Shown: piece after piece, positions 48,123 to 59,000 of the stretch
Position numbering within the stretch: position 1 is the first letter of the stretch
Layout of the letters: every line of letters starts with the position of its first letter
Assembly: GCA_016617855.1 (NCBI GenBank)
Contig: JAECUM010001134.1
Coordinates: forward strand, 62,001-126,000
Reading direction: 5' to 3'
Length of the DNA: 64,000 bases
Source of the DNA: Megalonaias nervosa
Taxonomy: Eukaryota; Mollusca; Bivalvia; Unionida; Unionidae
Position numbers and translations under genes: made by a program
The notes under the pieces: model-generated
What the model was told of the DNA's origin: nothing
Database searches by the model: none
The model's input: the letters and a program-made list of their open reading frames with translations, nothing else

Positions 48123-48480
48123 TCACCGTCGTCTCTTTCTGCCTTGTCCTTGCTGTGGCGTCAGAGAACCAGCAAGGCCTGACTGGGCAGCGTCCATGGC
48201 ATTTATTGGAGTTTTTCGTCGACCCAAAATGTCTTTTCCAGTTCGAAGAAAGATATTTTTGCCTGCTCTCAAGAAGGCTTCTTGGGAATTTTGTTTGTCA
48301 ATGATGACATACTGGAGAAATTCTTTCCCTTGCGTCAAAGCGGCATCTTTCAAGGCGTGAAATCCTCATGTCACCATCGGTTTCAAAACGGGGGTCACCG
48401 AACGAAAGGCCGATTTCAGCATATCTCCTAAACCATGTCCTCGCTGTCGAGCGACTCCTTGGTACACTGGATACATGACT
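48123..48480 (-). pseudogene. small basic core-type virion protein (pVI/pX-like, tentative)
   Basis: Starts near 48476 with YQGVARQRGHGLGDMLKSAF and RSVTPVLKPMVTRGFHALK, then (48353-48123) DAALTQGKEFLQYVIID, FLRAGKNIFLRTGKDILGRR and a basic C-terminus GQGRKRRR. A stop breaks the frame near 48360. Amphipathic N-terminal helix plus basic tail and its position between penton and MCP genes suggest a minor capsid/core protein; the adenovirus comparison is inference. The older copy 2 was hit by copy 1 inside this same gene. Confidence 0.65.
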
Positions 48481-48489
48481 TATAAGTCG

Positions 48490-49352
48490 TTAGAGAATCA
48501 TTTTCGAAAATGAAGTTTCACTGTGACTTTCCCTTTGGTGAATGGAATATTTTGTCCCAGATCTCCTTTTATAGCAATGTTGAGAGCGTTGAAATACGAC
48601 TTGCTGACGAAAAAATAATGATCGTGGCAGAATCCGCTTTGAAAGAAATAACTCGCACTCACGGTGCAGATATGTGTCCCATCACGTTGCACTCCTCTAT
48701 ATCAGAGTACACAAAGATGAAATTTAGTCCTTGGTTCAGTTCTACGGGGAATCGAAAAAAACTTCGCAAAATTCAAGTTGTTGGTGATGGGTTGTATGAG
48801 GAGTGGATTCTTGACCATCTTGAGGTCTCCGCCCAAAATGTCAAACAGTTCAGGAGAAAATGTAATGGACAACGTTTTGGTATCCGAAAATTTCATCAGT
48901 AATAGACGAACTACTTTATTGTACTCGATGGTGAAACTTCGTTTCATTCTGTCCAAGGCTTTACCAAACAGCACACTGAATTTGGAAGCAATTGTGTCCA
49001 CCAGATGTTGACCGCTAAAATAATAGCCTGCAGGAAATCTTGATCAAATAGATGTACCACGGTGTATCGGGAGACACTTCTCGTTTCATATAGACATCTA
49101 AGGATTCGTTTCCATTCAAGTATTGTTGCACTTGGTCGTTCAGAACTTCGACCTCAAAAGTGTTTTGATTTTCAGTGATGTTTTTTCTTTGTGTAGGGTG
49201 AATCATTTCCACCAAAGCGACTTCCTAATGGACTTCGTCATCCAATTGGATGGCCTGAGGTAATTTGGCCGTGAAAGAGCACAAAGTATTGTGGGGAAAC
49301 ACATTCACGGAACTATCACTGGGTAAAGTTAAGTAGAATTGGTTATTCATAA
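48490..49352 (-). pseudogene. penton-like minor capsid protein
   Basis: Start at 49352: NNQFYLTLPSDSSVNVFPHN then TLCSFTAKLPQAIQLDD, the typical beginning of Polinton penton proteins. A stop follows near 49226, then VALVEMIHPTQRKN (49215-49015), RMKRSFTIEYNKVVRLLLMK and LSITFSPELFDILGGDLKM (49001-48702), and a last block to about 48495. About 285 codons with one stop and two frame changes. The single jelly-roll assignment is from family knowledge. Confidence 0.8.
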
Positions 49353-49757
49353 TTCCACAGTTCTGCTGTCTGAGGGGTCATTGGAGATCAGGGGAGTGTC
49401 TAAAGGAGGCCTGTTGTTGTTATGACTATTGGAAGGGTGACTGACTTTGGACGCAAGACTCCCGCTGTTACCGTTAGAGTATTTCAGGGAAGGATTAGAG
49501 AGAAGGTAACCAATTCAACTATTCAGTAAAATGGCCCACTATTGTTTGTCTCCTTGTCAGAAACTCAAATTGACAAAGGCAGCACCGATGACACGATACA
49601 CAACAAAGATTTGACAGAAGAAGACGATTTGCGATTTAGGCACACGTTCTACAAACCACACCCACAGGGGTTGCTTATGTAGATCTTGCAGAGAAGAACC
49701 GACAGAAGGAGTGGTCACTGTGGTGGTTGAGACTGTGTCGAAGGACATGATGGTCAT
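49353..49757 (-). pseudogene. small membrane protein with Ser/Asn/Pro-rich tail
   Basis: ATG at 49757; TVTTPSVGSSLQDLHKQPLW leads into a hydrophobic helix (IVFFCQIFVVYRVIGAAFV, about residues 43-61). A stop at 49557 is followed by a low-complexity S/N/P-rich stretch down to the penton start. Small one-helix proteins follow the integrase in related elements. Function unknown. Confidence 0.5.
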
Positions 49758-49759
49758 TT

Positions 49760-50850
49760 CTCTTTATAGTCGATGACTTGCGAAGCGTCGATCCAAGAGT
49801 TAAAATTCGGTGGATATCCTGTCCAATGCACTTTGACTTCTCTGATGATATTTTCCCACTTTTCTGGTTCTTTCATCGAGAATTCTTTCGATGTCGTACA
49901 CTTCGTCTTCCTTTTTGGTCACGTGTTGTAACTAGGAAAAGTAAAAAGTTCCTTTTAACACTTCCCCTTTTATGTCTTCCAATTTATAGACGGGAGGATG
50001 ACGGCCACTCACTCGTCCAGTGACACGAAACAATTTGGTGGTCCAGTTGAGTAAGTAACCTTTGTCGAAAGTGCGTTTGGTTTTTCCAACGCGTACCCAA
50101 TCTCCCGTCGTCAACAGTCCACCTTTCATGGGGACAGCCACAGTCGGGGACGTACCAAACAGACGCTCAAAGACAGTCACTTCGTTGTCTGGAGTCACTT
50201 CTTATTCGATGCTCCGATGGTAAGATTGTTTGTACGCCTTCACCAGGTGCGGTAAGACGTCGATGTACTTGAGAGTGTGTTGATGCGTAAAATATTTCCA
50301 CATCCGTTCTTTCAAGTTACGTTGAAAACCTCCAACGATTCTGGCTTTGGTTTGTGGATTCTCGGTGATGAAAAAATGAATGTCTCATTTCTTTAATTCT
50401 TTTTGGAAAGCTTGGTTCAGAAATTCGGTGCCTTTGTCGGTTTGCCATCGAAGAGGGTCACGACCACTTTTTTCTCAACTCCGTGCTCGATTTGAAAGTC
50501 AATGGTACGAACCATGCAAATTTGGAAAAGACGTCGATGACACAAAACAAATATTTGTAGCCACGATTGTAGGTGGCCAAAAGAGAGACATCGGCTAAAT
50601 CGGCTTGCCATTGATAATTGATACCCTCCAATCGGGTGCGATTTCTGGAAAATTTTCTTTGAATGGGTTTGTGTAAGGTGTACGTGGCTTGTTCTTATAA
50701 CCATAGCTGCACTTGAGGTAAACGGATACTTTTGAGTCGGTTTCTGTCAGCTCAATACAATTTCTGAACTCCTCCATGTCCCGCAGGATGGGATGGATCG
50801 TAGTAAATGCTGGCTAACAAAATCTAAATCAGGTCTTTTTTTAAATATGT
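49760..50850 (-). pseudogene. Polinton rve-type integrase
   Basis: In minus order: YYDPSHPAGHGGVQKLY (N-terminal), TYTLHKPIQRKF, YQWQADLAD (first catalytic Asp), GYKYLFCVIDVFSKFAWF, TDKGTEFLNQAFQKEL (second Asp), then the third motif where the family has VERF but this copy reads VGGF, so the catalytic Glu is lost. The C-terminal part has GDWVRVGKTKRTFDKGYL, FRVTGRVSGRHPPVYKLED and a chromodomain-like VHWTGYPPNFNSWI. About 360 codons; stops and frameshifts near 50200, 50380 and 50590. It would insert the element with 6-bp duplication, as observed here. Confidence 0.9.
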
Positions 50851-50853
50851 CAC

Positions 50854-51560
50854 TCACTGTTCACTGATGCTATTCTGGACGGGGTGAGGTGGTGGTTTGG
50901 AAACGGCTTTACCTGTCGTGCCAATGGAGTTGAAGTCGAGGGTAGTGGTGGTTGTGGCGGTAATGGGGTGGCTCTTGTCTTGCTTTCTTTTTTCACTTCT
51001 GGTTTCCCTTCTTTCTTTTTTCACTTCTGTAGAAGGAGGAGTGGACATCATCTTTTTAACCCAAGCTTTGAGTTCTTCTCGTTGGGGTGTGGGGGAAGGG
51101 GTCAAAAAGGACGCTGCAATCTTATTACGGATGAGAGCCTCTGACGGTGTTTGAAAAGACTTTTCGTACGTCTTCCGTGTGGTTGTATCTGTCTTGGTCA
51201 CTGGGGGTGGTGGTGATGGACTTTCATAAGGGTTTTAAAATCTTTCACAGTGAGTCGAGCTGTTTCATCTAAAGCTTTCTGCTAAAAAAGTTGAAGTCGC
51301 TTCAACACTTGACAGTACCGTTGCGATTTTTCCGTTTCTGACAAATCGCTGCGATCCATCAACGATTGCAATTCGTGTTGTAACTGGAACATCTCGGTCA
51401 GATGAGGATTGGGAGGAAAATGTGGAGTGCATTGTTCTTGCCAAGGATGGAATTCCATCCATCGTTTGTAAGGTACTAAAGGACGTTCGTACTTCTATCG
51501 GATTCAAAAGGTCACGTATGAGATCTTTTGACCCCAGAGGTCCCCTTTATCTTTTTGGTA
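50854..51560 (-). pseudogene. Polinton-conserved protein upstream of integrase (unknown function)
   Basis: Begins near 51480 in one frame with VPYKRWMEFHPW and LQSLMDRSDLSETEKSQRY, a pattern (M/LDRxDLSxxEKxxxYxxVLxR) I recall from Polinton proteins. After a stop and frame change near 51265 it continues as RTKSLFKHRQRLS or, in the 51201-50854 frame, SEALIRNKIAASFLTPSPTP and ELKAWVKKMMSTPP. Basic and Pro/Thr-rich. Probably virion-associated; no domain recognised. Confidence 0.5.
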
Positions 51561-51564
51561 CTTT

Positions 51565-52170
51565 TTATCTTGGACCTATGGGTAAAACACCTCCCAGGAG
51601 ACCTCCCAGCATGAGTCCAATCAGGGGTAAAAATCGGTCGCGTTGCACCAACATCTTTCTCTTTTGACGGATAGGTAGTTTCTTTTGAACCATTTGGCGA
51701 AGAACGTGTCGATATTTGGCGAAGCGTTGTTTCTGGTGTTTAGAGAAAGATATTGTTCCTTTCAACACATTCAGACAATATTCGCACACGGTACCAATGA
51801 CGCCTTTAGAGGCTGTTTGAAGGAGTTGTTCTCGCGTGGGTGGAGTGGCTTTGGGCAGAACGGACGAGGAGTCAGTCCTTTCGTTTTCTTTATTTTTTTG
51901 GCAACAGATTGGTGGTGGTGTGGACTTCTTTTGGGGGACATCTTTTTTTCGTTTAGGAGCAAAAATACACCGAAATCCATCGCTCGACACGCGTCCTTTT
52001 ATCTTATTTTTTGGGGTGGGTGGGGTGTATTTTTGGATTAGGTTTGGAAAACTAAACTCTTTGAACATATGAAATACCATCGGAGCGCCAGATTTTCCCC
52101 TTTTGTTGCTCCTCTTTATCTTTGGACGATGGGTCTTTTCTGGGGTAGACGTCGATGCTTGTGTAAGCAT
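51565..52170 (-). CDS. basic protein with C-terminal hydrophobic segment (Polinton-conserved)
   Basis: Longest intact frame among the small genes, 201 codons. N-terminal half is Lys/Pro-rich and low complexity (KNKIKGRVSSDGF, KRKKDVPQKKSTPPP). C-terminal half: VCEYCLNVLKGTISFSKHQK, RFAKYRHVLRQMVQKKLPIR, KRKMLVQRDRFLPLIGLMLG and a hydrophobic end. The pattern CxxNVLxG...L...RxxxxxL...KKLLxQRxxFL plus a hydrophobic tail recurs in Polintons by my recollection. A virion core or membrane-interacting role is inference. The start may lie further upstream in another frame. Confidence 0.65.
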   Translation of the reverse strand: MLTQASTSTPEKTHRPKIKRSNKRGKSGAPMVFHMFKEFSFPNLIQKYTPPTPKNKIKGRVSSDGFRCIFAPKRKKDVPQKKSTPPPICCQKNKENERTDSSSVLPKATPPTREQLLQTASKGVIGTVCEYCLNVLKGTISFSKHQKQRFAKYRHVLRQMVQKKLPIRQKRKMLVQRDRFLPLIGLMLGGLLGGVLPIGPR

Positions 52171-52201
52171 TTTTTCGGATACTGGGTCAAACGACGTGAT
52201 T

Positions 52202-53060
52202 CTACTTTTCTTTTTCCTTTACCATTCTGGACAGGAGAACGACGATGTTGGTGGTGTGCACTTCTTTTAGGCGAAATCTTTGTTTGTTCCGCAGCACAAA
52301 AACACTGATGCCCATCTTTTGCCCCAGGTCTTTTTTATTAATGGAATTCGTCGCCAATGATTGTCGAGCCATCGTATCATTTTCATGGCAGGCATCACTC
52401 GACGTTGTGGCGTTCGCAACGGACTCAGTCGGGTCAGTTCTTGCTTGGATAAATCCAGTAAACACTGCGAAATACCTCATCTCTCTTGGACTTTGATTTT
52501 GGGGGAGGATACTTTGTTAACAGCTGTCGCAGCAGCTAAAGAGGTGGAGGGTGTCACCGCTGGAGGAGAAGTTCCTGGAGACACGGGTTTTCATTTTTTC
52601 ATCAAATTAGGAAAGGCGCGTGTCAAATTGGGTTTGGCTGGTATCACAATCAAAGGAGAAGTGGAAGAACCTGAGGCTACTGGAGACGCGGTCACCGTCG
52701 GGGCAGGTCGTGGTTTGGGGACATAAGGTTGCATCCTGGCCGAAGTGCCTCTCTTGCGGGTAGAAGCTGTTTTCTGGGGTCTTTTCTTGGGACTTTTCTT
52801 TTCCTGGGGCTGTGACCTGGTTTTGACACAACTGCTCTTTTTCTTCTGGGTATTTTTCGGTCGGAAAGTGGCTTTTTCTTGGGGAGGACTTTGGGGCACT
52901 GGGATCCCATTTTAAGAGGGAGCGAATGATGACACCTACTAGAGAACCGCTCCCTCCAGGTTTCAAAATGATTTGCATTTTTGGTTTGAGTGTCGATGCG
53001 GGGATCTGCCATTTGCGTCAATGCTACTTTGTTTCTCTCAAAAAAAAGCGTTTGTGATGA
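52202..53060 (-). pseudogene. Lys/Pro-rich core-type protein(s), broken
   Basis: 52899-52591 encodes a very basic stretch (QPQEKKSPKKRPQKTASTRK, RKRGTSARMQPYVPKPRPAP), typical of DNA-condensing virion proteins. 52480-52202 has a different composition (TSSDACHENDTMARQSLATN). Overlapping minus frames at 53180-52692 show the same region read out of frame. I cannot decide whether this is one gene or two. Confidence 0.4.
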
Positions 53061-53100
53061 CATGTTATGTATATGATACCTTGCATTAATCGACGTGCTG

Positions 53101-53960
53101 TCACCGTATACCATCGTAAGACTTCTCTGAGAGCACGTATTTGTGGATTTTTTCTTCACGACTGATACCGTACAAAGCACAAATCAATTTGACTGGAAGA
53201 TGAGACTGAAGGGACGTCATGTTGACGATATGTGAGACAGACCAAAAGTGTCCGAGGTTTTTATAGATTTTACTTAAGTCGACGGGGACGTGCACACGAC
53301 AGGCCCTCCGTCTTGGCACCAATGGTGAAATAGATGGGTACTCAATCGCAAATATAAAGGGGTAGTGGGTTTTAAATCCACGAGTAAATAGGAGTGAGGG
53401 GTTTGAGTGGCATCGTCGTACGCGTGTCAGCCAAGGAGTTAATAACTGTTTGGCTAACACTTGCACTTGCGATTTATCTCTAGGGCTTTTAAACAAGACC
53501 ACGTAATGAGCATTGAGACTGATGGTGCGATGGGCTTTACTTTGTTGAAACAAATTTTGGGTGATGTAAATGACACTGGAATTACGATGATGCCCTTTGC
53601 GCGTAAACCACGGTTAAATTTCTTCTTCATCTCCTCCTAATATGTCGTGGAAGATGACCAGTTGAGTTTGACTGGGGTCAGGCACGATTCCGTCGTCTTC
53701 GCCAGGAATGCCTTCCACAAACACGATGGAATCGCCTTGACTTTCTCGCCTATTGCCAATCTTTATAACACCACATGATACGTTCAGGTGGACGATCAAT
53801 CAAATGACTTTTATGTTCATTCAAACGTTTGACAAATTCGGTTTTGCCTGAACCGCTCGGTCCGGCAATTAACATGTTAAAAAGATGATGAAGATACAAG
53901 GCTTCCCAACATGCACGATCTAAGTTTTTGTCGATGACTTTGAAAGTGGAGGAAGAGGGG
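53101..53960 (-). pseudogene. packaging ATPase (A32/FtsK-like P-loop)
   Basis: In minus order: NMLIAGPSGSGKTEFVKRL (Walker A, plus-strand 53831-53876), RPPERIMWCYKDWQ, then FVEGIPGEDDGI and TQLVIFHDILGGDEEEI (53799-53614), where the family Walker B has DD but this copy reads HD, then FQQSKAHRTISLNAHYVVLF and KSPRDKSQVQVLAKQLL (53553-53101). At least two frameshifts. It would pump DNA into the capsid. The AHYxVLFKxPRD block is diagnostic for this Polinton ATPase family. Confidence 0.87.
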
Positions 53961-54058
53961 CAGAAACAGCAGAGGTATAAATAGTCCAGGGAATGTCACT
54001 GTTGAAACAAACACAGACAAGACAAGAACTTTGATCCTTTTATCAGGACATGTTTATT
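53961..54058. promoter_or_regulatory. intergenic stretch with AATAAA (minus) and TATAAATAG (plus)
   Basis: AATAAA on minus at 54053-54058, about 30 bases after the stop of the gene at 54090-54512, is its likely polyadenylation signal. TATAAATAG on plus at 53976-53984 reads CTATTTATA on minus just upstream of the ATPase; direction cannot be settled. Confidence 0.45.
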
Positions 54059-54089
54059 TTAAAAAATAATTTAAAACTGAACACGAAAG

Positions 54090-54512
54090 TCAAAAATATA
54101 TAAAAGGCCAAATGGCTAAGAATGTCGATAAAATACACACTAAATCGATCAAAAGTGGAATAGAAACAAGTGACTGTACAACATTTTTGGGACGAAGGTG
54201 TGGTATCCAAGGGACAGTTTGTAATGTTCTTAGAGTCTCTACACTTGGGGCAGTAACACAGGGGTTTTCCAGGAATGGCCTTTCGGCGGTGTCCATGTCA
54301 ATGACGGTCCTGTCCTGAATGGAGTGGTTTTCCTTGGTGTCGGGTTCTTCTTCTGACACTGTGACTAACACAGATTTAGAAGTTACTTTTTTCACTGGAC
54401 GTTTGAGTTTATGATCACAAACCTTTGGCATAGTTTGCCACTTCTTTTGTCCGAGCCTCAAAACCAAGACTTTTCCAGTCACGTATATCTTGCTAATGAG
54501 AGTGTAAGTCAC
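54090..54512 (-). CDS. small protein with C-terminal membrane segment, unknown
   Basis: Open for 140 codons on minus. N-terminal part is Lys-rich (KVCDHKLKRPVKKVTSKSVL), the middle acidic (VSEEEPDTKENHSIQDRT), and the end hydrophobic (IPLLIDLVCILSTFLAIW), a likely tail anchor. AATAAA follows. No family recognised. The start is taken at the first ATG of the frame. Confidence 0.5.
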   Translation of the reverse strand: MTYTLISKIYVTGKVLVLRLGQKKWQTMPKVCDHKLKRPVKKVTSKSVLVTVSEEEPDTKENHSIQDRTVIDMDTAERPFLENPCVTAPSVETLRTLQTVPWIPHLRPKNVVQSLVSIPLLIDLVCILSTFLAIWPFIYF

Positions 54513-54539
54513 AAGCTACACACACGTTTGTAAACATCT

Positions 54540-54878
54540 TCAGTGACTAAAAGTTGACGAATCTTTTTTCCGAAGAAGTCGAGAAGTACCGAGATGAAAG
54601 CGCAAGGCTTTTAACAGAATTTGTCTCTCGTGTACATTTAAAGGTACCACCATAACGTTTTTGTTGGTACTGTGAGGTACAGATCGTAAAAAGCCCACAA
54701 AGAATCGGCTGGTAAACGAAATCCCAGAAAGGAAGTCACTAAGACACACACCACACGTCGACCCAAATTGATTGGATACAGTTCTTGCAAAAAGTATTGG
54801 TAATCTACATAGTCTCAATGGTGTCATTGATTTTCTTCCACACAATTGTTGTATCACTAATGATAAAGGTCGTAGCAT
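54540..54878 (-). CDS. small protein of unknown function with TATA box
   Basis: 112 codons from the ATG at 54878, preceded by GGTATAAAAAC (54887-54897). Includes VPLNVHERQILLKALRFHLG near the C-terminus. Other minus frames through the middle also look open, so the coding frame is not certain. Confidence 0.4.
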   Translation of the reverse strand: MLRPLSLVIQQLCGRKSMTPLRLCRLPILFARTVSNQFGSTCGVCLSDFLSGISFTSRFFVGFLRSVPHSTNKNVMVVPLNVHERQILLKALRFHLGTSRLLRKKDSSTFSH

Positions 54879-54976
54879 GGTAGCAAGTTTTTATACCTCT
54901 TTTTGTCGGAGGAAATAAGTGTACTTTCTGCACAGTGCTGATCGTACTCCAGTGGGGAATTTAAATGTTTTAGTCA

Positions 54977-55216
54977 CTAACTTGCCATCAAACATCGTAC
55001 AGAAGTTTCTTCTTGAACAACATTTAGATTGTGTAAAACATTTTGGTAACCCTCTAACTCTTCCTCTAGAAGTCGTTGCAGTAAGTCTGCCTTGTAGTAA
55101 ATATAATCAGCAGCAAACCACTCCTTCTGGTAATTGAGTAGTTGATCAATGTCTGACCACTGGAACGCATTCATCAGAATCAGCTGATCAATGTCTGACC
55201 ACTGAAACGCTTTCAT
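54977..55216 (-). CDS. small protein with tandem AFQWSDIDQL repeats
   Basis: 79 codons; KAFQWSDIDQLILM and NAFQWSDIDQLLNY are consecutive copies of a 15-residue unit (DNA unit about 45 bp, 55140-55230), followed by KADLLQRLLEEELEGYQNVL. The frame may continue upstream of 55216. Unknown function. Confidence 0.45.
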   Translation of the reverse strand: MKAFQWSDIDQLILMNAFQWSDIDQLLNYQKEWFAADYIYYKADLLQRLLEEELEGYQNVLHNLNVVQEETSVRCLMAS

Positions 55217-55388
55217 CTGAATCAGTCCTCTTATAGCATTCAGGTACCAGTGATTAAAACATTAGTGACGTAACGGATGCAATTGTTCTTTGCGTTTGAC
55301 TTGTATTTTGACAAACTCTCGGTAAATGCATTCTCTCAACTCCACAGGCAAACCACGAATGTTCTCTTATAAAATATCCATGAAGAGA

Positions 55389-55730
55389 TTAGTGAGGTCG
55401 TCCCACTAAAGGTAGGTAGTGACAGTGCGGAGACCATCGAGTATGTTCTAGGTGGGCTGAATCTTTCTGCGTCCACTCGTGAAGTGACACACCACAACTG
55501 AAGCACTTGACTTTATCACCTTCGCCCACGTAGATAAGTCCGACTCTGCCTAATTCATCGGTGTTAGGTCCTCCCAGATATTTAGGCCACTTTCTTTGGA
55601 AGATTTGGAAACGTTTTTCAAAGTCGAAGTCTTCAGATAAACTCACAGGGAACGAATATTCTTCTTTCACAGGTTCATTTTGATAAGGGTACGGTGAAAC
55701 CCGCGTAGTTTGCGCAGGCATGGATGACAT
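55389..55730 (-). CDS. BIR-domain protein (inhibitor-of-apoptosis type) carried by the Polinton
   Basis: Intact 113-codon frame. Residues about 38-110 form one BIR domain: KWPKYLGG, ELGRVGLIYVGEGDKVKC, CFSCGVSLHEWTQKD, EHTRWSPHC. Zinc ligands C-x2-C...H-x6-C and the central Trp are present. No RING follows before the stop. BIR proteins bind caspases or IAP antagonists and block cell death. A further minus frame at 55861-55667 (MESVAVRVKPDGCESD) probably belongs to the N-terminus or a neighbouring gene. It lies between PolB and the structural genes, where Polintons carry accessory genes; probably acquired from a host. Confidence 0.88.
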   Translation of the reverse strand: MSSMPAQTTRVSPYPYQNEPVKEEYSFPVSLSEDFDFEKRFQIFQRKWPKYLGGPNTDELGRVGLIYVGEGDKVKCFSCGVSLHEWTQKDSAHLEHTRWSPHCHYLPLVGRPH

Positions 55731-56079
55731 CCGTACGGTGGTAGTCGCATGGTTTCACGTTGAGGATGACATTGAGCATGAAAACCAGTAAAGAGTCCAC
55801 GAAAACGAGTGGCATCGCTTTCGCATCCGTCAGGTTTCACACGCACAGCAACACTTTCCATGGTAGGTATTGTAGTAGTAAAAACGGAGTACCCATGATG
55901 TTGTGCCGAATCGCTGAGGTCCTAGCGTACGGCATCCCTGCCATCGCAAGGCACAGCATCGCACTCCATTTGAGAATCATGGACCTTGAATTGTGTCTGT
56001 TTAAATGGATTCATCTCTCTCGCTTGGAAATTGTAGTCATAATGAACAATCAGTCTTGGACGTTGTCCATTTTTATATG

Positions 56080-59000
56080 TTGACCAATATCAGCGTGTCC
56101 GTACGGTAGAGTGAAGTGGTTGGGGCGCCGAACTCACTTGCGGTACACGATTTGATACATTTCTTCCAAAGGTCGACTGACGATTTGGTGTGTGACTAAA
56201 CGAACAATCTTGTGAGGTAGGCAGTTGGTCACTTCAAATCTTGATCCTCTCCAGACTGCAAGGATTCTTTCATCACGCCAAAGTTCACCCCTTGACTGAT
56301 GCGATGACTGAGAGTCAATCCTTTCACTTCACACTCGGTGTGCACTTCTCCTTGTCTGTCCCGGTATTCATTGCCGTAATTTTTGGGACCGCCACTATCA
56401 AAACTTAGAATAATTGTCGTTGTGGTGCTCATCCGTCCAGGCTCCTAAACTGTATCCTTCGATGTCAGGGTGCAGGTGACCCAGGCACACGATCTCCCAA
56501 AAGTTCTAAATCTTCGTATAATTGTAAGCAAGCATGGTCTGTCACGTAGGCTGCAATGATGATATTTCCAAATTTGTCGGCTTCTACAAAGTCCAATTCT
56601 TCATCGTAATTGACTAGCATCAAGTCCTCAGGAAGGACGTCCACGCGTTTCATGTATTTGGCTTATCGTAAATCATCTGGATGTAGCGGGAAAGATCGGA
56701 CAAAAACTTAGTCTTGGGTAAACACAGTCGTTGTGCCATTTGGCCCCACAAGCAATTTAACATCACTTTAGCAAACGATCGCCTTCCTTCGTTTTTTTCC
56801 ACGTGGTCTAAAGTAATGCCTTCCTGGTCCAAATATTTCTCTTTGCATTTCTTTTGGTCTTCGGGAGTGTGGCACCAGGAAGGATAGCCGCTGGCTTCTT
56901 GTTTCAGTTTCAAAAAGGCATCCACGTAGTCTGTGAAAATACCTTTCTGAGTCTCGTCACCCTTGTCGTACTGTTCTGTCTTGGGAAAGTGGTAAATTTC
57001 GTACACTTCTAATAATTGGTATCACAGGTACAGAGCTTTACACAATTCCACGCTGACCCACGTTTCTGTCAGGGCGCATTCTTCCTGGGTGTGCTGACAA
57101 GTTTGGTCTTGGTTGCATGTTTCGGCACAAGTACGGCACAATGAAAACATCAGTTTTCCTTGGCAATGATGAGGTAAAACGGGGTGGTGTGTGTGACTTA
57201 GATTTTTAACGTAGCTTTAACAATTTTTCAGTCATATCGCTACGATGTCTGCAGCGTGATAGTTTATAATGATATTTAACACCGGGGCATCATGCCTCAG
57301 ACATGTAGCATGATGTCCCACCCAGTGACATTATCCTGACACCAGGCCGACCAGTCATAATACTAACCTCTTAATGCTGAGCGCCAAGCGAGACAGCTGT
57401 TAGTACCATTTTAAAAGTCTTTGGTATGACTCGGCCGGGTGTTCGAACCCGCGACCTCCCGTATCCGAGGCGGACGCTCTACCACTAGGCCACCGGAGCG
57501 GTAAAAAAAAACTGAAAACGGGATGGTAAAAGTTCGTGGGAGGCAAGACTTTGCACTTGATCAATACTTCGTATTATCGAATGTTGTCCAGGTCTATGTG
57601 TTCCGTCAGCAATTGCGGGTGCCCTGCGGAAAAGTTTATATTTGCACCCGTAACGATACAGCAAACAAACGTCCAAGTATTTGCTATCTTCTCCTTTGTT
57701 CTCGTCGGAGTGGTACAGCAACCAGGTGGCATTCGTCCGTCCTCCGTACAAACTGTCCCGCGGGTTCAAAGTGTCCACCAGCTTGTAACTTTCCACGATG
57801 CGTTTAAATTCGGGATCAGTTTTCAAACGGTGATGGTACTCGTGTTCCCACATTTCAACCACTTGGTATCCTTGCTGTTCTAACTTTAAGCGTCGCTGAC
57901 AAGTGGCCTCGTACAAGTCTTCCATGGTACGTTGAAAACTGATTTTTAGTGTACCGTTGACGGTAGCAGATGGGACATCCGTGAAACAAGCAACCGTTAA
58001 ACACGATCTTGGGGTTTTCTATGTCCCAACCATCCACCGAATATGTTCCGATGGTCTTTTCACCTCGTCTATTTCGGGCGTGTTGGATCCACTTGTCTTT
58101 CTTGTCGCACAAGTAATGTAGCCAACCTAGAGCTTTGACCGAGTATTGACGTTTGACAAAGTTCGTCGTTTGAGGACGTATGGCAGCTAGGGTCTTCTGG
58201 GGGATGAATCGTTTGAGGTACACTAAGAAACACGCTTTGGCAATGGTGCAGGATTTTTTCAAAGGATCGATCCCTCCGTACTCCATGAACAGTTCTCTAA
58301 GTTTTCCACAGCAACGCCGTAAAATGTCCACGTCGGAACGACAATACTTTAACAGTTCTTCCTAAAAGTCGAATTGGTCCGAGGCGTGAGAGTGGTACCA
58401 AGCGTAGAAAGCTTGTCGTTGTTCGATGCGCATGTTGTCGGGGTCGTAGTCGTGAGCATTAGGCAAATGGGGTGGAACGGCGTGTTGACTAGCTTCGGTA
58501 TTGAAAAAGTGCGGAAAATAGCCTTTGGCCGTTTCTGTCATTCCAATTGTTTTAGGCATTCGACTCAAGGCATCTCCAAGTAACTCACTGAATCTTTAAA
58601 CTGGTCTTGCTCCACTTGCATGGAAATCAGTTTGGCTCTGTTCAAAGTCACTTTAGGACGTTCGGTGCTTTGTTCCGTATAGTATTTGACAAGAAACTGT
58701 CCATCGTATCCCGAGAAACTGTGAGCCATCACCGTGGTATGGCGATGGCAATCTGCGTAACGTTCGATGTCCTCTTGACTCCACGTTTCGTCGAGAGGGT
58801 CTAAGAACCATTGGTCAAAGACGGTCGCGTGTTAGGTCCTCGAAAGATTTTTTCACGTCCTCCAGGAATCTTGCTGCAGTGAGGGCAATGACTAAAGATA
58901 GGCTCTTGGATGCACTTCTTTCACCCTCGATGAGCCATGCAGAAATTAGGAAAGTGAATGCCAGTCTCTTGCATGCATTCGAAATCGAAAAAGATGACAT

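Noticed and set aside
50884..52726. Plus-strand ORFs of 80-120 codons opposite the Polinton genes
   Set aside because: They are complements of basic, low-complexity minus genes and contain no recognisable domain.
54005..54052. Fifth histone-type stem-loop (GATCCTTTTATCAGGA)
   Set aside because: The stem does not pair over six bases and there is no GAAAAGA element at the right distance; an AATAAA is present instead.
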